From the NCBI RefSeq assembly GCF_964106895.1, contig NC_133616.1:8381013-8445012 (forward strand): 64,000 nt of DNA, given 5' to 3'. Positions 1-13,056 of the stretch are shown here, in pieces. The notes below the pieces were generated by a model. The model ran no database searches, was not told where the DNA came from, and was given only the letters and a program-made list of their open reading frames with translations. Numbering within the stretch: the first letter of the stretch is position 1; each line of letters starts with the position of its first letter. The DNA is from Numenius arquata (taxonomy: Eukaryota > Chordata > Aves > Charadriiformes > Scolopacidae). Both the position numbers and the translations under genes were made by a program.

Positions 1-244
1 GGAAGTTAAAGCTTAAACAAAGATGTAGTTACAGCTACAGAATCACAGGACACAGACCTAGCTGCACCCAAGGGAGGATGAGCAATGCAGTCTGGCACTG
101 ACACTGTCTAATCTCTTCTTAAAAAGCTCCAAAGCAACAGGTTTTGTAACATTAGGTCTACATCACAATAAGTAATGACCTGACATTCACAGAACGATTG
201 TGTACCTGTTCCCTTTCCCTTCCGATCCTTCATGTGAGAGGGGA

Positions 245-345
245 AATGTTGTTAGCCTTGCTTCAGAGAGGGCACTGAAAAAATAAATGTCTTGGCCAAC
301 ACCACACAGTGAGGCAGAGTGGAAAGCTGAAGCTTTTTTGCCTAA
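245..345 (+). repeat. Possible MIR/CORE-SINE relic
   Basis: The segment has the order expected of a MIR 3' half: a CAGAGAGGG box, then a divergent version of the 'tgacttgcccaaggtcacacag' motif (here cttggccaacaccacacag), then 'tgaggcagagtgg'. Divergence is high, so this is a resemblance judged by eye rather than an alignment. Old MIR-type SINEs are known in bird genomes at low copy. Confidence 0.35.
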
Positions 346-858
346 ATCCCACCCTCTGATCCTCCTGTCCCTTCACAGCTCTCTCTGCCTCTGAAACAAG
401 AATATTATGATTACATTTTCTTCTTCCCTGCTGTTATCTGTCGCTGCCATGAAAGGAACCATGTCACTGTTTTTCATTTGGGCATCCTCACCAGTGAGAG
501 TGCCCAGTGCCATAGCCCAGGGGACCCAGCAGAGCCAGAGCTCAATCCTGTGATCAGCTGGGAGACACCAGCCACATACCAAGGCATCCTCGGGTCTCAG
601 GCAACAGCTTCAGAATTAACTCTAATTCCGCTCCAACCTTCAGCTGAGGAATTCAGAGAGAGATGAAGTATCAGGGTAGGGGGAGGGGAAAGGTGAGGCA
701 TTTTGTCATTAACAGTATAGCCTCACTTATCACTTACAACTGGAAGTGCAGATAGCAGTTATTAAAAGATGTACCATTAGTACAAAAGCTCATTACTGCG
801 CTGTAATCCTTGTAAGCATTTGTGACTGATACCAATGGAGTTGGCAGTGTGTAGAGGG

Positions 859-897
859 TTTTTTTCTTTTTTTTTTTTTTTCCTTTTTATTTTTTGT
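859..897. repeat. T-rich low-complexity tract
   Basis: An almost pure thymine tract broken by single C and A bases. No retrotransposon body is visible on either side, so it is read as simple sequence. Confidence 0.8.
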
Positions 898-3800
898 TAA
901 ATATATTTTGGTTTGAAAAGGAAACCAGAGATTCAAGGACTGAAATATGCTTAGAGAAAATCCTGGTTTTAGCCTAATTTAAAAGGGTGTTTACGTGTCT
1001 ATAAAGGAAGAGTCATGTGTGAATATTTTCTCCCATCCTTCAAAATACGGGATTGAATTCCCCTTTCTCATAAGAAGTAACATCACCTAGAATGGTGTTT
1101 CTCAGATTTTTTTGTTTGTAACTGACTTAATTTCTCCAGGCACTTTCGTCTTTCTCTTAGGTTCAGATTCTTTTCTCTTCCTACCCGTTAATATGACACT
1201 TTCCCTTCACCTATTGCCCCATATTATTTCTTCTCATCTCAAACAGAGATTTCTGCCTTAAAGAACAATTCCCAATAGAAAATGAGACACTCTTCCAGAG
1301 ATTTGATGACCTTACCCTGGAAACCGCTAGTCTACCATGTTGACCACTGAACCATTTGTCACCTGATCTATGGTTTATTTCCAGCCACACCACTAGCCTC
1401 CATTTTAGTTATTGGCATTTTTTTTTCATTTTTTCCTGTGTGTTTCAATGCCTCGGGAAAGCCAAGATAAGAACATTTCCCTGTTTTTTTGTTTTGTGTA
1501 GTTCTCTAAGAAATATGCAAGAAAAAGAGCTATAAAAAGCTAAGTAGTATTACTGGTAGTAATAATAGCAACCATAATGGAGCTAAAATGAGCCTGTATT
1601 CCAAACTTTGATGTTATTTTTTTTTTCATTGAAAATATCACTACAGAAATGGAAGGAGAAATAATGACAGAAAGAAAGTTAGGAAACTAGCATAGAATTG
1701 TATATTTCCTTCTCCTAACCCAAAAAATAGACCTATATGAGACTTGTTACCCAAAGTAATATTTTGTTCAGTCCAAAAGAATACAGGTGGCAGTTATGCT
1801 TAGTATTCAGACACCTAGACTTAGGTGTTACAAAATGGGGTTTATATCCAAGCTCGGTGAATATGCTTCTGTTACAGTCCTTACAGTTAAAGGAGTCTAG
1901 GGAATGATTCAGCTTACACCAAACAAACAAAAATTTGGTTAGCCAAATAGCGCTGTTTTAACTAAATTTCCACTGATCACAACAAGTGTCACTGCAGTTT
2001 TCCAAACACAGGCACCTACTACCATTTGAGATGTTCTTGGGTATCCTGAGAGGCCTCCAGTGTGGATTTCCAGTGGGTATTACATGATAATATCCAGGCC
2101 AAACACACCTCTCAGACACCCTGAAGACTCTCCATTGCCTCTAGCCATCGACATTTAAGCTGCTGGACTGAACCCTTGGCCATGTGTAATCTCCTGCACT
2201 GGGGAAATCTGCATCTAGGTGCTTCAAGCTGGAGCCAAGGGACCCTTGTCAGACCACAGCCCAGCTATCTCACAGCCATACCAGGGCCTTTACCTACTGG
2301 CAGGTCTGCCTCTGGGGCAGCATTTATGAACTCTCAGGTCCAATTCTCAACTGCCTAAAAGGGTGCAACTCTGCCTGGTACTGTGAAGAGAAAGTTTCAA
2401 GGTTACAGAGAAGAGAAATATCTTATATGGAAGTTTTATCTGCACATAAGTCACAAAGAAAATAGCGATCTCTTGGTTTCAAGGATTCCTCTGCACTGCA
2501 ATTTAAGACCAATGGGTCAATTGAGTAAAATCACCTTGATTCAAGACCAAAAATAATGCAATTTTTTTTCCATATTGGGGCCACAAATAGGACCAAGAAG
2601 AGAGAGACTGTATGTCCCATACACAACTGCTTGCTGCTGCTTGCTTCTTCTGTCTTCAGGAAAAATCACATTTTCTTGGTTAGATACAAGTCAACTCCAA
2701 AGGAATATTTAATTCATGTCACTTTAATGGGTAGAAACACTCTTTACGAGCTTGAATTTCAAACAAATAGTCAAGAGCGCGAGGCTGCCAACACCTGACT
2801 GAAAGGCTGAAAGGCCACCACGGGTGAATTTTGAATGCAGATATAAATCTCATTAAATGTATTGATGTATTAAACCTAATGTTTTGGCCAAAAAACGTCC
2901 TTCAGGCTCAGCAAAAAGAGGAAACAAGCTGTTCTTTGCAGTATAACAGCTGGATTGTGTCAAAGCCCTGAAACTAGAGTACTTGACAGGTTAGGAATAT
3001 GTAAGATGGAGGCTTCCCTGTAGGTAAAAAGAGTACTCTATAGTGCTCTTGAAACAGAAAGAAATAAGCCAAGAGGCTGTGAAAGTGAGCCCAAGAAAAG
3101 GCAGAGAGGCGGTGCTTTTTGCAGAGAGAACTTCCCAGAACATTGGATATACAGTTTTGACAAAGGCAACTGACTTCTGGTTTTGGCCTTATACTGCTAT
3201 AAGAAATCCTATGGGTATTGCATGTAAATAGTCTGCTCAAGGAGTTTACTTGGCTTGGATCCCTGAGATCTCAGCTCAGTCCTGAAGGGTACTGCAAGGC
3301 CCCAAAGGCTTTCTAATCCCAGAGGCAGGACATGAGAGGTGAGACACACGGTCTGCTCGGATGTGGCCCTGACTGGCAGGAATGACAGGTTCACCGTGGA
3401 GATGGACCCACCATGGGGAAAAGACTCCAGGGCTCCAATGACATCAACAATGGTCATTGCTGAAGGAAAATAAATGGCTTCAAAAAAGACGTCATTGGGC
3501 AGGGATTCAAATACCCCTTGACAGAGAGCAAAGCCCAGGGGCAAGCCACTGTATGCTCCTCATCTTGCAACCTGGTAGGTGTGCTCGCAGATCCCCAAGA
3601 GCTGTCACGTAGTATCCTACCTTCCTGACACAGATGGCTCAGCAGGTCTTTCTGCCTTATCATCAGATCCTGCAGCTCACACTTCTAATGATTCTTATGA
3701 CAGTCCTTCTCTTTCCCTCCCCTCAGTCTTTCCCCTCCTCCCCTCATTTCTCTGAATGATTCATGTTGAAGTTAGAAGGATTAAACAATATGTTATCTCA

Positions 3801-4028
3801 AATGCTGGTAATAGCTTCAGGTCAAAACCATGCAGTCTGCAAGAGGCACCTTGTTGCTTAAGTTATGCAGAGACCAGAGGCTGCAGAGCAATGGAATCTT
3901 TTTGCAGACTTTTATCATGCCCACTCCTATAATGTATTATAAATCATTACCTTCCCACTCAGCATCCTGGAGCCACCAATATTCAACAGCATGCTTTTCT
4001 TTTCCTAAAAATAAATTAATATCTATTT

Positions 4029-4047
4029 AAAAAAAAAAAAAAAAAAA
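4029..4047. repeat. Poly-A tract (19 A)
   Basis: An uninterrupted run of 19 adenines followed by GAAGAAG. It could be the tail of an old retroposed sequence, but I recognise no source gene or SINE upstream. Confidence 0.8.
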
Positions 4048-4790
4048 GAAGAAGCTGAGTGAATTTACTCCTCCAAAAAGTGAGTGTCTGAGGAATGGTG
4101 TGAATGGATGTTTTGTGAATTCACACACACAGCTCTGCAGTCACCTCACAGCCCTGCTGCCTGCTGCAGCCCAACTTCCTTGCTATTTCTTGCTATTGGA
4201 GTCTATGCCGTTCACCCCAGTACTGCTTTATTCTTTATTATCCTGCTCTTTTTCATCCTTTCCTGCAGCCCTGTCAAAGTACTTGAACTCAAAGCCTAAT
4301 TCAAAGCCTACTGAACTTAACAGCAGTTTTTCCATTGACTTCAGTGTATTTTTGATGAGGTCATCAGTGCTCATTCCCCTAACTATTTGCCAGCATCCCC
4401 TATAACCCATTTGCTTACACCTAAAGCTCCTTATCTCCTAAGAGCTACAGCAGCTTTTAGAGTGGTAATGAAGTCTGTTCCCTGGTGCTGTTTTCAGTTC
4501 TCACTTTTGTAAGTTCTTAATGAATCTACAACTCATGTAATCTGGAGAACATCTACTTATGTTTTTATTATTAACTTAAATACCTAAAGATTGTGTAAAA
4601 AGCAAAAACTCTATAGATTCCTTTTTTAAACAAGAAAAAATAGTTTATTTTTTTTAAAGTCAATCTCATCATAATTTGAAGATTAGTACCTGGCATTCCA
4701 ATATCAATGTTTATTTGTGGTTTTTGTCTTATAGATCCAATTAGTTTTGAGATTTTGGAGTGGTTCAAATAAGTTAGGACAACTTTTCAT

Positions 4791-4818
4791 CTTTCTTTCT
4801 TTTTTTTTTTTTTTTTTT
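4791..4818. repeat. Poly-T tract
   Basis: A CTTT-CTTT lead-in followed by 18 uninterrupted T. Simple sequence; no element body recognised beside it. Confidence 0.8.
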
Positions 4819-5752
4819 CCACCTCTTCTGTCAGAACCAAACAGAGAAATAATGGTAACACACAAGGAAAATAACTCTTAGAGTTTATATTCCTAGATAA
4901 ATTTTAAAACTCTGGGAAATCTCATGAGGTAGTGCTGTCATTAAACTGCCAAAATTCAGTCCAGGTAAAGACAGTTAAGCAAGTTTGCATATAGATTGCT
5001 TAATAAACCCAAGCTGTGAGATATTTTAAGCACACACACAAAAGATCTTCCATATTTTGAAACACTGACTAGCACTCGGTGGTATATAGTCTTGGTCCAT
5101 GACCAGTTTTTCTGCCTGCTATGGTCAGAGATGTAACACATTAATAGTGGACACTTTGAAAGGGCTGTGCTAAGCGAGGAATTGGAGGGTTTCTGTCTCA
5201 GATCAATTCACTGGTTTATGGACTATCACAAAAATTTTGGTTGCAGGTGTAGGTTAGAAGAACCTCTGAGCTAGTCCTCTATACTGAAGACAAGTTCAGC
5301 ATATGAAGACTGTTTAATGAGCCCTACATGATGGAAGGAGCAGCATTTCTCAACCATTCCTCAGTGAAAATCAGTTGTTTCCAATATCTAAAACAGGTGT
5401 CCCTATAAGGCATAAATCTAGCTCTACCTTTCTTATACTGCTTTAGGATTCCTTTACACAAGGAGGGTTTCCAGTCCCCTTGCTATGTCCCGAGATCCAG
5501 TTATATTATTGGATTTTATTATTTCTCTGTTCCAAAACAGAAGCAGAGAATGGCAGGAGGAGGCAAATGACTATAACCAAAAAATGAATTGGGGTCTACT
5601 CCAGAGACTGAAAAACTGTGCCATAATTTGAGGGTTATCATAGTTTTTCTTTTTAATTTTGGATAATGCCCTTGGGCCTACCTCATCCTGCTTAATTTTA
5701 GATATTTATCTTCTTTAGATGATTAACTACCCTATTTCCCTCCAAACCTAAC

Positions 5753-5767
5753 AGAGAGAGAGAGAGA
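5753..5767. repeat. (AG)n microsatellite
   Basis: About seven AG units in a row, short but pure. Confidence 0.8.
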
Positions 5768-8700
5768 AAGATAAACCCTTGGAACGTGGTCCAGATCTGA
5801 ACTGCACTCTCAAATCCCACCATTGTCTCTAAAGAAAACCTAGGTCAATCCTACTCCACACATGGGCACATCCTCAGACAAAGTGGATGGATCCCACCTG
5901 CAGTGCCTCCACTCCCCTTCTGTCAAGGGGACTGCCCAGCTCCTGCCTGTGCTGTCTTCTGCTCAGCCACCCTGACATCACTGGGCATAGGAGGATTTCG
6001 TGTTTCTGTAACACCATTCTGTGGTCCCCCTGTGGTTCTGCCTTCCCTCAATGTTTTCTCCAGTCTTTTATTTTGTTTTTTAAGTGCTGTTGCATGCAAC
6101 GCTGAAAATGGATTATTCCTTGTTATGAATTTATACAGCGCCCTAAGGGTCCCTTGATTTGTACTGTAGAGTATCTCATGAATAGATCTCAGTTGGGACC
6201 TGAGAGCTATGAAGTGAGGCTGAGCTGTTCGCTCTCTTCTAGATGAACTGTGACCAGGGGACTTCAGTGATATACAGAGAGAAAGGCTCTCTGCTGAGGG
6301 GGAAGGCTTGCAGGAGTCTCTTCTTAAGAGACCAGCTGAGAAAGTCTTCCAAAAGTAATGTGCATTTCTAACCTTTTCCTTTGAGCAAAAAACACCCCTC
6401 CAAAAAAACCACATAATTCTCTGCAAACTAGCCTGTAAAGTTAGGGAAATAAAGACCTACTGCAGCAAGCTCAAATGACAGCCATTCCCATTCCATTCAG
6501 ACACACTCATCAGCGTATGGCCGAGGAGTATGGGTGAGGGGGTACCCTCAGAGATCAGGGAGACTCTGTGGCTGGGAGGTGATACAACAGTCAATGACAG
6601 AGACTTGCATCTGCTTGCTCCTGGTGTGAAGAAGGAATAAACCCACTCTGCTTACTGACTGCAAGCTAGCAAGCCCTGAAAAGTAGAGCTTATCTATTTG
6701 GACTCTTTCACACAAAGTTTACGTTACATAGCTTCCAAATACAAACTAATGGAAGTTTATTCTCTAAAGACATGCCCTAAGTGCTACATACAAAAGCAGT
6801 GTTGCATTGGGAGTCAGTCAAGTGAGTTCTTCTTCTTCCTGGGTCTGCTCTGTGTGTAACATTATGTCCTTATTTACTTTCTGTCTCTACTGTCTAACGG
6901 GTCTCTAAACTCTTGAGATCATGGACTGTGTCTGTCTCACAGCTGAGCTTGGTTGTCTTCTTTGGATATTGATTTTCCTGTAGGCATTCCCTGCTAACAT
7001 CTCACAGAGAAATGGAGATGCAGAAAGCCAAAATTGGTATATAATTCCCTGAGCAATGACTGTGCAGTGAGACTAAAGTCATACTTTCTTCAGCAGCTGC
7101 TAGATAGCATACAAAAAGGCAGTGACACCTCTCAGTAAAGTTTTCCTCATTACAGACTTTGTTACGTTAGAAAAGCTGGGACTTAGGTTGTCATACTGTA
7201 ATCACCACCCCTGAGTGCAAAACCTTTGCTAATAAAAGGACCAGGTTAACTAGGACACATAAAAAGACAAACAGATAGTGGAAGTCAGAGGTTTTTTTAA
7301 TTCATTTGTTTGGGTTTTTGGTGTTTGTTGATGTCATTTTTAATTATAGTAGAGGTTTCCGCCAGCACTCAGAGGCAGATCACACTTCATCGTAATGGTA
7401 GTCAGCATAGCTGGCATAGACCAAGTTTCCTCCATCTCCAGGGAGAAAGCAATTCATGAAGCAGGTTGGAGCAAGAGCAAGAAACTGAATTAAAATCTCT
7501 GATATTTCAGATGCTACCAGCCTATGCAAATACCAATCCCACTACATGGAAAGGTAAAGGGGAAGTCTCTCACATCCTCCCCTCTAAAAGATGGCAGAGG
7601 GATAACCTGGGGTTTCTGCTTCTGAAAGGGCCTTTGATGAATGCAGGGCAGCTTAAAAAGGAAAAAAAAAAAATCATATTGGCGACACATTGGAATGAGA
7701 GTGTCAGGGCCATGTATTGAATATATTCTGGCACAACTATTATCCTCACTAATGATGTTTCCATGAAAACATAAAGATCAAGGAAAGCGAAAGGAATAAC
7801 AACATCTTTCATTGTGTTGCTATGTGTCTGATAAAGTCATTAGGGAAAACAAGAAAATGGCTTTTTGATGCTGATGCTGCATAAACATGTTTTCTGAAGG
7901 AAAATGTTTTCACATTATCCTAAGAGGTGAAAAAGAGGAGAGATTATATTCCAAGGCATCCCACACTGAGGGGTGATTTCCCTTAGCCCCATTGACAGCC
8001 CCATTGAGAAGGGTAAATGGCCTGGAAAAATGATGATAGAGGTGGGTAAAGGACTGAAATAATCCTCTGTCTGTCTTATGTACAGAGCAGGGAGGGGAAT
8101 GACTCACGAATGCCAGGGAAAATCAGAGTTTGTGGAAGAGGCTACAGTGAATGTGGACAGCCAAGCATTTCACCTGGAGAGATTACTTGAACAAGAAAGA
8201 TTGTCATATCATCATGAGGCTAGTACCTCAGAGAACTTGCTGCAGTTCCTGAGGCTCACACAAAGACTCTTACAGTTCTCTGCTGGGAGTTGCTGGGTTC
8301 TAACCCAGACTTTCTGTTTTCCATATGGTCTCCATGCAGGCATGAACTGAGGCCATGGTCTGCAGTTCCCATGTTAGGGAACATCCAAGAATGTTTTGTG
8401 CTCTCAAACCAACCTCTCAGAAGACACACAGAGAAAAGATGCAGTTGGGACCAAATGCCCTGCAGCCCATTTTTTCCATTCATGTCCTGAGTTCAGACCT
8501 TTTTAGCCAGTTTATATGCTTTGAGCTCAAGCTACAGACAAAAACTCATAGTGGGAAGACCAAGTGGGCCAGTGATCAGTGTGCTAAAGGACACTACTGA
8601 GATAGCAAGTTATATATGAGACCAATATTTAATGTTACATAGACTCCCTCCAGCTTTATATATCTGATCTTTTGTCGTTCTGTAACAGAAACCAGTATCG

Positions 8701-9319
8701 TGGCCTCTGAAATGTGGAATAAATTTGCTGAATAGTTACTGCGTTCAGTTTTTCTGTGCAGGGACTGCTGTTTCACAAACTACAAAAAGGGTTCCTTGGC
8801 ACAGCTCCATGCAATGGAGTCATGCCCCTGTTTTGACTCCATAGCCTGCATGTTCAATGCATAGGGGACATAATAGTTGAGTCCTATAACATTGAAGCTA
8901 TGTCTCTAACATACATAAATTAGATCATACCCCCTCAGGAAACAGATACGTCACTTCTCATTCTATGTCTGCTTTGCTTAGAGCTGCCTTGGAGAATCTT
9001 TGAACTTCACTAGGAATGACGGGACTTCACACCAAGAAAGCTGACAGATTTAAAAGGTTTGCTATTTATGGAAATTTATTACCAAATTAAGATTTTCAAT
9101 AAAAATTAAAATGCGCACAGACACCCCCTCCAAAACAAAATAAAAAAATGCGTGAAAAGTGACCATGTTTCAACAAGTTGGCCTAATTCTGCAACACTGA
9201 ATAACCCCAAGGGCAAGGAAAAAGCCCCAGCTATCAAAGCATTGGTTCGCCAATTAAACTCAACCAGACACTTTTTGTTTGGCTGTGAGAATGAGATGTG
9301 GATGGGGTGAGGTTGAAGG

Positions 9320-9347
9320 AACTCTTTTAGGGGATCCTAAAAGAGTT
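9320..9347. repeat. Perfect inverted repeat, 12-bp arms
   Basis: The arm AACTCTTTTAGG is followed by the 4-base spacer GGAT and then its exact reverse complement. It is a compact perfect hairpin or cruciform candidate. No T-run follows on either strand, and the organism is a vertebrate, so it is not read as a transcription terminator. Confidence 0.9.
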
Positions 9348-9544
9348 GATCTCATTAACTTTTCCATGGGGGACAGAAGTTTTCTGTATTATGCTATCTG
9401 ATGCCCACAGTCCATGCCAAAAGTAACCTCTTTGCCACCTGCAGCTAGCAGGCTCTTTATATCTTTGAAGGCACAAATTAGCTTTGTCACATTATAGGGG
9501 ATTCTAGGAACAACTTTTCTTTAAAGGCATTTTACCTTTTACTT

Positions 9545-9693
9545 CCCCCCCCCCCCCCTTTTTTTTACCAAATCAAGCTTTACTTTCCTTTCTTTTTTTT
9601 TTCCTTTTTTTCTTCATCTTTAACCCCTTTCCTCTGCTGCTGCTTCTTTTTTTTTCTTTCTTTTTTTTTCTTTCTTTTTTTTTTTTTTTCTTC
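9545..9693. repeat. Polypyrimidine block, C14-T8 then CTTT-rich
   Basis: The block opens with 14 C directly followed by 8 T. After a short mixed gap it continues as a tract made almost only of T and C, with repeated CTTT units, to about 9693. Long strand-asymmetric polypyrimidine tracts can form triplex (H-DNA) structures; that property is known for such tracts and only inferred here. Confidence 0.85.
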
Positions 9694-12000
9694 AACCTCA
9701 TTTCGAAGGTCTGGCAGCTCAGATCAGTAATAGGTTTTCCTGCTGGACAGCTTTATAATTGGGACTGCAGAGTTCTGAAAGCATGCCAGATGTGTCGTCA
9801 TCAAACAGCAAAGCCCTCATTAGAGTCCAAGTTGTAAGTGCATGTGTATGTTTTCAGAGGAACTTTCCCGTTAATGGCTAGTAGGTGTCCAGGAGCAAAG
9901 ATCATTGTCTCTTTTGCAGCTGGCCTTTAAATAAAGGATTTTTCCTAGTGAAGTGAAATACTTTCCTTTGTCCCACTGTGTTTTACATTGTAATAGGTAC
10001 TTGTCTATATCATTTGGCTTCTGAAGCGGTGCTTGATATGACAAGAAACCACTCTCCAAATGCTAATTGTCCTTGGGTTGCATTATTTATGCAAGAGAAG
10101 CAAAGGTGGGATGTTCCACTTTTTTTTTCACCTCATGACCGTTTCTTTGATTCTTCAATGTGATAGAGCAACCTCTCCCTTCATATGGCATATGGCTGAG
10201 CTGTAATATTTATCCACAAAAGATTAATTTTCTTTTATTTTATTTTTAAAAAAGAGAAGAGGAGTGTCTAATGATGTCTAATAAAAGAAATAAATAAATT
10301 TCTTTATGAAGAAATCTGAGAAGATTTTTCTGATGAACTTGTAATGGAACAGAATGTTCAGATGTTTCCATTCCAGTACAACCTTTTTCGTATCATTTTA
10401 AAGCTGTTGATAATGTATAAAATCAAACATGAGCATTGCAATGAATCATTTCACTTTCTTTGAAAAAGTTTCAAATAAAAATCATTATTATTTTATTTCA
10501 GATGCCCATTCCCAAGTAAATTTCACAAGTGTTTTATTATTGCTATCCAGTTAAAAGACTGAAAACAACAGAAATAACGTAATTTCTTGTGAAACAGGAA
10601 ATACATTTGCAGCCAGGCTCTAATTTTAAAAAAAAAATTGGTCAAAATGTGAATGGACAATTTTGTAGATATATGAAGTGGGGTTCATGTCACCTGATCT
10701 TAGACATGAATAATTCTAAGAAAGTATGTAGACTATCTCTGTGATCAGTGGGAAAGAATAGGTGCCAGGGATTCATCTCATGAATATTAGAATATGATGA
10801 AGTTCTGATGAGAAGAAGCTCACCATTCTGCTACCAGGTATGTATTCTGCTTCTTCAGCACAGAAATGTAAAGAAAGGATAAAAGTGAGAAAGATTTTGT
10901 TTTAATAAGAATATAGGACAGGAAGGGTTCAGTGTGTTTTACTTGAGTTCTTTTCTTGTTATAATTCTTCTCAAATTGAACAAGCTTTATGTTACTTGTG
11001 TTACTGTGCACCCAGTGCTGTTGTTCTGGACCAGACCCCACATTCTGCTTGGTGCTCCGTAACAGAAATCAGACTGCTGTTACCCTGTCACTAGAAGTGT
11101 CATATGACAACTGCATGAATTGCCAGGTAACAGTGTCAGTTTCAGAAACCTCTGCTAGATTTAGTTTTACCATTTAGTACATATTAAATATAAATGAAAA
11201 TGTCATTCCTATCCTCAGGACCAGAGCAGGCAAAACAAGAGTCTCAGTGCACAACTGCAACTCCTTCCATATCATCCTGATTCTGACTTCAGATCTAATA
11301 AAACAAAACTGCTCTGTAATGATTTTGCATTCACACAATAGCAAATAGCATACGTATGATTCACAACAGAGGAAGATACGGTCCATTGCTGTTGTTGCCA
11401 TTGTTCTTTCTCTGTTTTCTTCTCTGTTTTGTCCTTATTCACTCCTTTTTCTCTTCCTCAATCCAGCAGTGATTTACATCATCACAATTACATGTTGTCT
11501 CCTGGCTACTAATAAGTCCAATAACCTGTCCAGCAATACAACAAAAATTATTAGCTGTAAAATGTTGCTCAATACAAGGAGAAGCATACTTTATTTTAAA
11601 TTTTTTTTTTTTAAAAAAAGCTGGTTTTTGAAGGCTTTCTTGTTAATGACTCCTTTGCCTCATCCCCTCAGGAAACTAACAAAAAAGAAGAAGAAAAAAC
11701 CAAATGCCTACACAAAGGAAGAACGAAAATACAAAGAGGAAATCCAATACTGTATATTAACTCACAAAGAGAAACAGGGAGTAAAATGCTGGGCTTATCA
11801 TTGACTGGAATGAAAAAAGATTACCCAGCAAACCTATCGCTTCTGTCGATGCAGAGCTTTTCATAGACGTGCACCAGAAATTAATCTGGACCTACAAAAT
11901 TACTTGTATAAAAGAAAGACTAACAGGAAAACCAACAGACCACTTCAAGATGGGATGATTTCTTTATTTTATACACTTGCAACTTTATTTTATAGACTTG

Positions 12001-13056
12001 AAACATGATAAAGGCTGAGATATTCAACACTTTATTTGCCTTGACTTTACTGGTGAGATTTAACATCAGGATTCCCAAGGCTTTTGAGGGATCCCCAGGA
12101 GAAGTGGGAAAGTCTGAGCAAAGAAGATTTACTGTTGGTGGAAGAGGATCAGGTTAGAGAACATTTTAATAGACTGGACATACACAAGAACACGGGACCT
12201 GATGGGATACACTCACAAATGTTGAGGGTCCTGGTCAATGTCATTGTGAGACCACTCCAAAAAATCTTTGAAAAGTCATGGCAATTTGGGGAGGTTCCTG
12301 AGGAAATGAACATCACTCTTGTCTTCAAGAAGGGCAATCAGGAAGATTTGGGGAACTGCAGGCTGGTCAACATTACATCAGTCCTTGGGGAATCGATGGA
12401 GCAAATAATCGTGGAAACCAAACAGATAAAGGACAAGAAAGTGATTAGGAGTAGTCATTATGGATTTATGAAGGAAAAATCATGCCTGACAAACCTGATA
12501 GCCCTCTATGACTAAAAGACAATCTTGGTGGATGGGGTAAGAGCTGTGGATTTTGTTTCTCTTGGCTATAGGAAGGCTTATGATATCGCTTGCCATTGAC
12601 AAGCTGATGAAATATGGGCTGGATAAATAGACAATGAGGTAGCCTGAACACTGCTTAGCTGTTGTTCATAAAAGGTTTGTGATCAGCAAAGTCTATGTAG
12701 GCTAGTTACTAGTGGTGTATCCCAAGGGTCTATAATGAACGTCAATACTGTTTAATTAAGTAACCGATGGGACAATGCACGCCCAGCAAGTTTGCATATG
12801 ATAGGCAATGGGTATAAATGGAAATACAGGAAATTCCATTTAAACATAAGATTAAACTTTTTAACTTTGAGGGTAGTCAAACACTGTAATAAATTGCTCA
12901 GAGAGGTTGCGTAGTCTCCATCCATGGACATACTCAAAATCCCTCTGGACATGGTACTAAGAAACTTGTTATAGGTGACCCTTTTTTGATCAGGGGGTTT
13001 GGACTGGGCAGTCTCTATAGAGATCTCTTCCAACCTCAGCTGTTTTGTGATTCAGT
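12001..13056 (+). mobile_element. CR1 LINE remnant, ORF2 RT fragment with internal deletion
   Basis: A plus-strand, 5'-truncated, decayed CR1. A 143-codon open stretch from 12084 reads as the RT fingers region: GPDGIH, then VFKKGN (from the family's YKKG), and SHYGFMKEKSCLTNL. After 12515 the frame breaks, but eroded RT motifs continue: a VPQGS-like site near 12718 and FAYD in place of the catalytic FADD near 12793. The sequence then jumps to the far 3' end of the element (about 12825 on) and finishes with a CR1-like end and a degenerate tail ending in TGTGATTC. By comparison with the intact copy at 51.9 kb, about 200 codons of thumb and C-terminal sequence are missing. The copy is inactive and among the more diverged ones. 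Confidence 0.85.

Larger units (their letters stand above)
1..11999. other. Unique AT-rich DNA, no gene recognised
   Basis: No open frame here resembles a protein family I recognise; the longest (about 167 codons on the minus strand near 5.9-6.4 kb) is low-complexity in composition and looks like chance. The stretch holds mononucleotide tracts, one AG run, a polypyrimidine block near 9.55 kb, a perfect hairpin at 9320-9347 and a possible MIR-like relic near the left end. Two short splice-flanked open stretches (3621-3684 minus, 11016-11126 plus) are discussed as leads. Intergenic or intronic DNA is the simplest reading. Confidence 0.6.

Noticed and set aside
5923..6426. 167-codon minus-strand open frame
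   Set aside because: Composition is rich in Ser, Arg and Thr with no domain pattern, no conserved-looking motif and no splice context; the opposite strand is also open over part of it. Chance is the simplest explanation.
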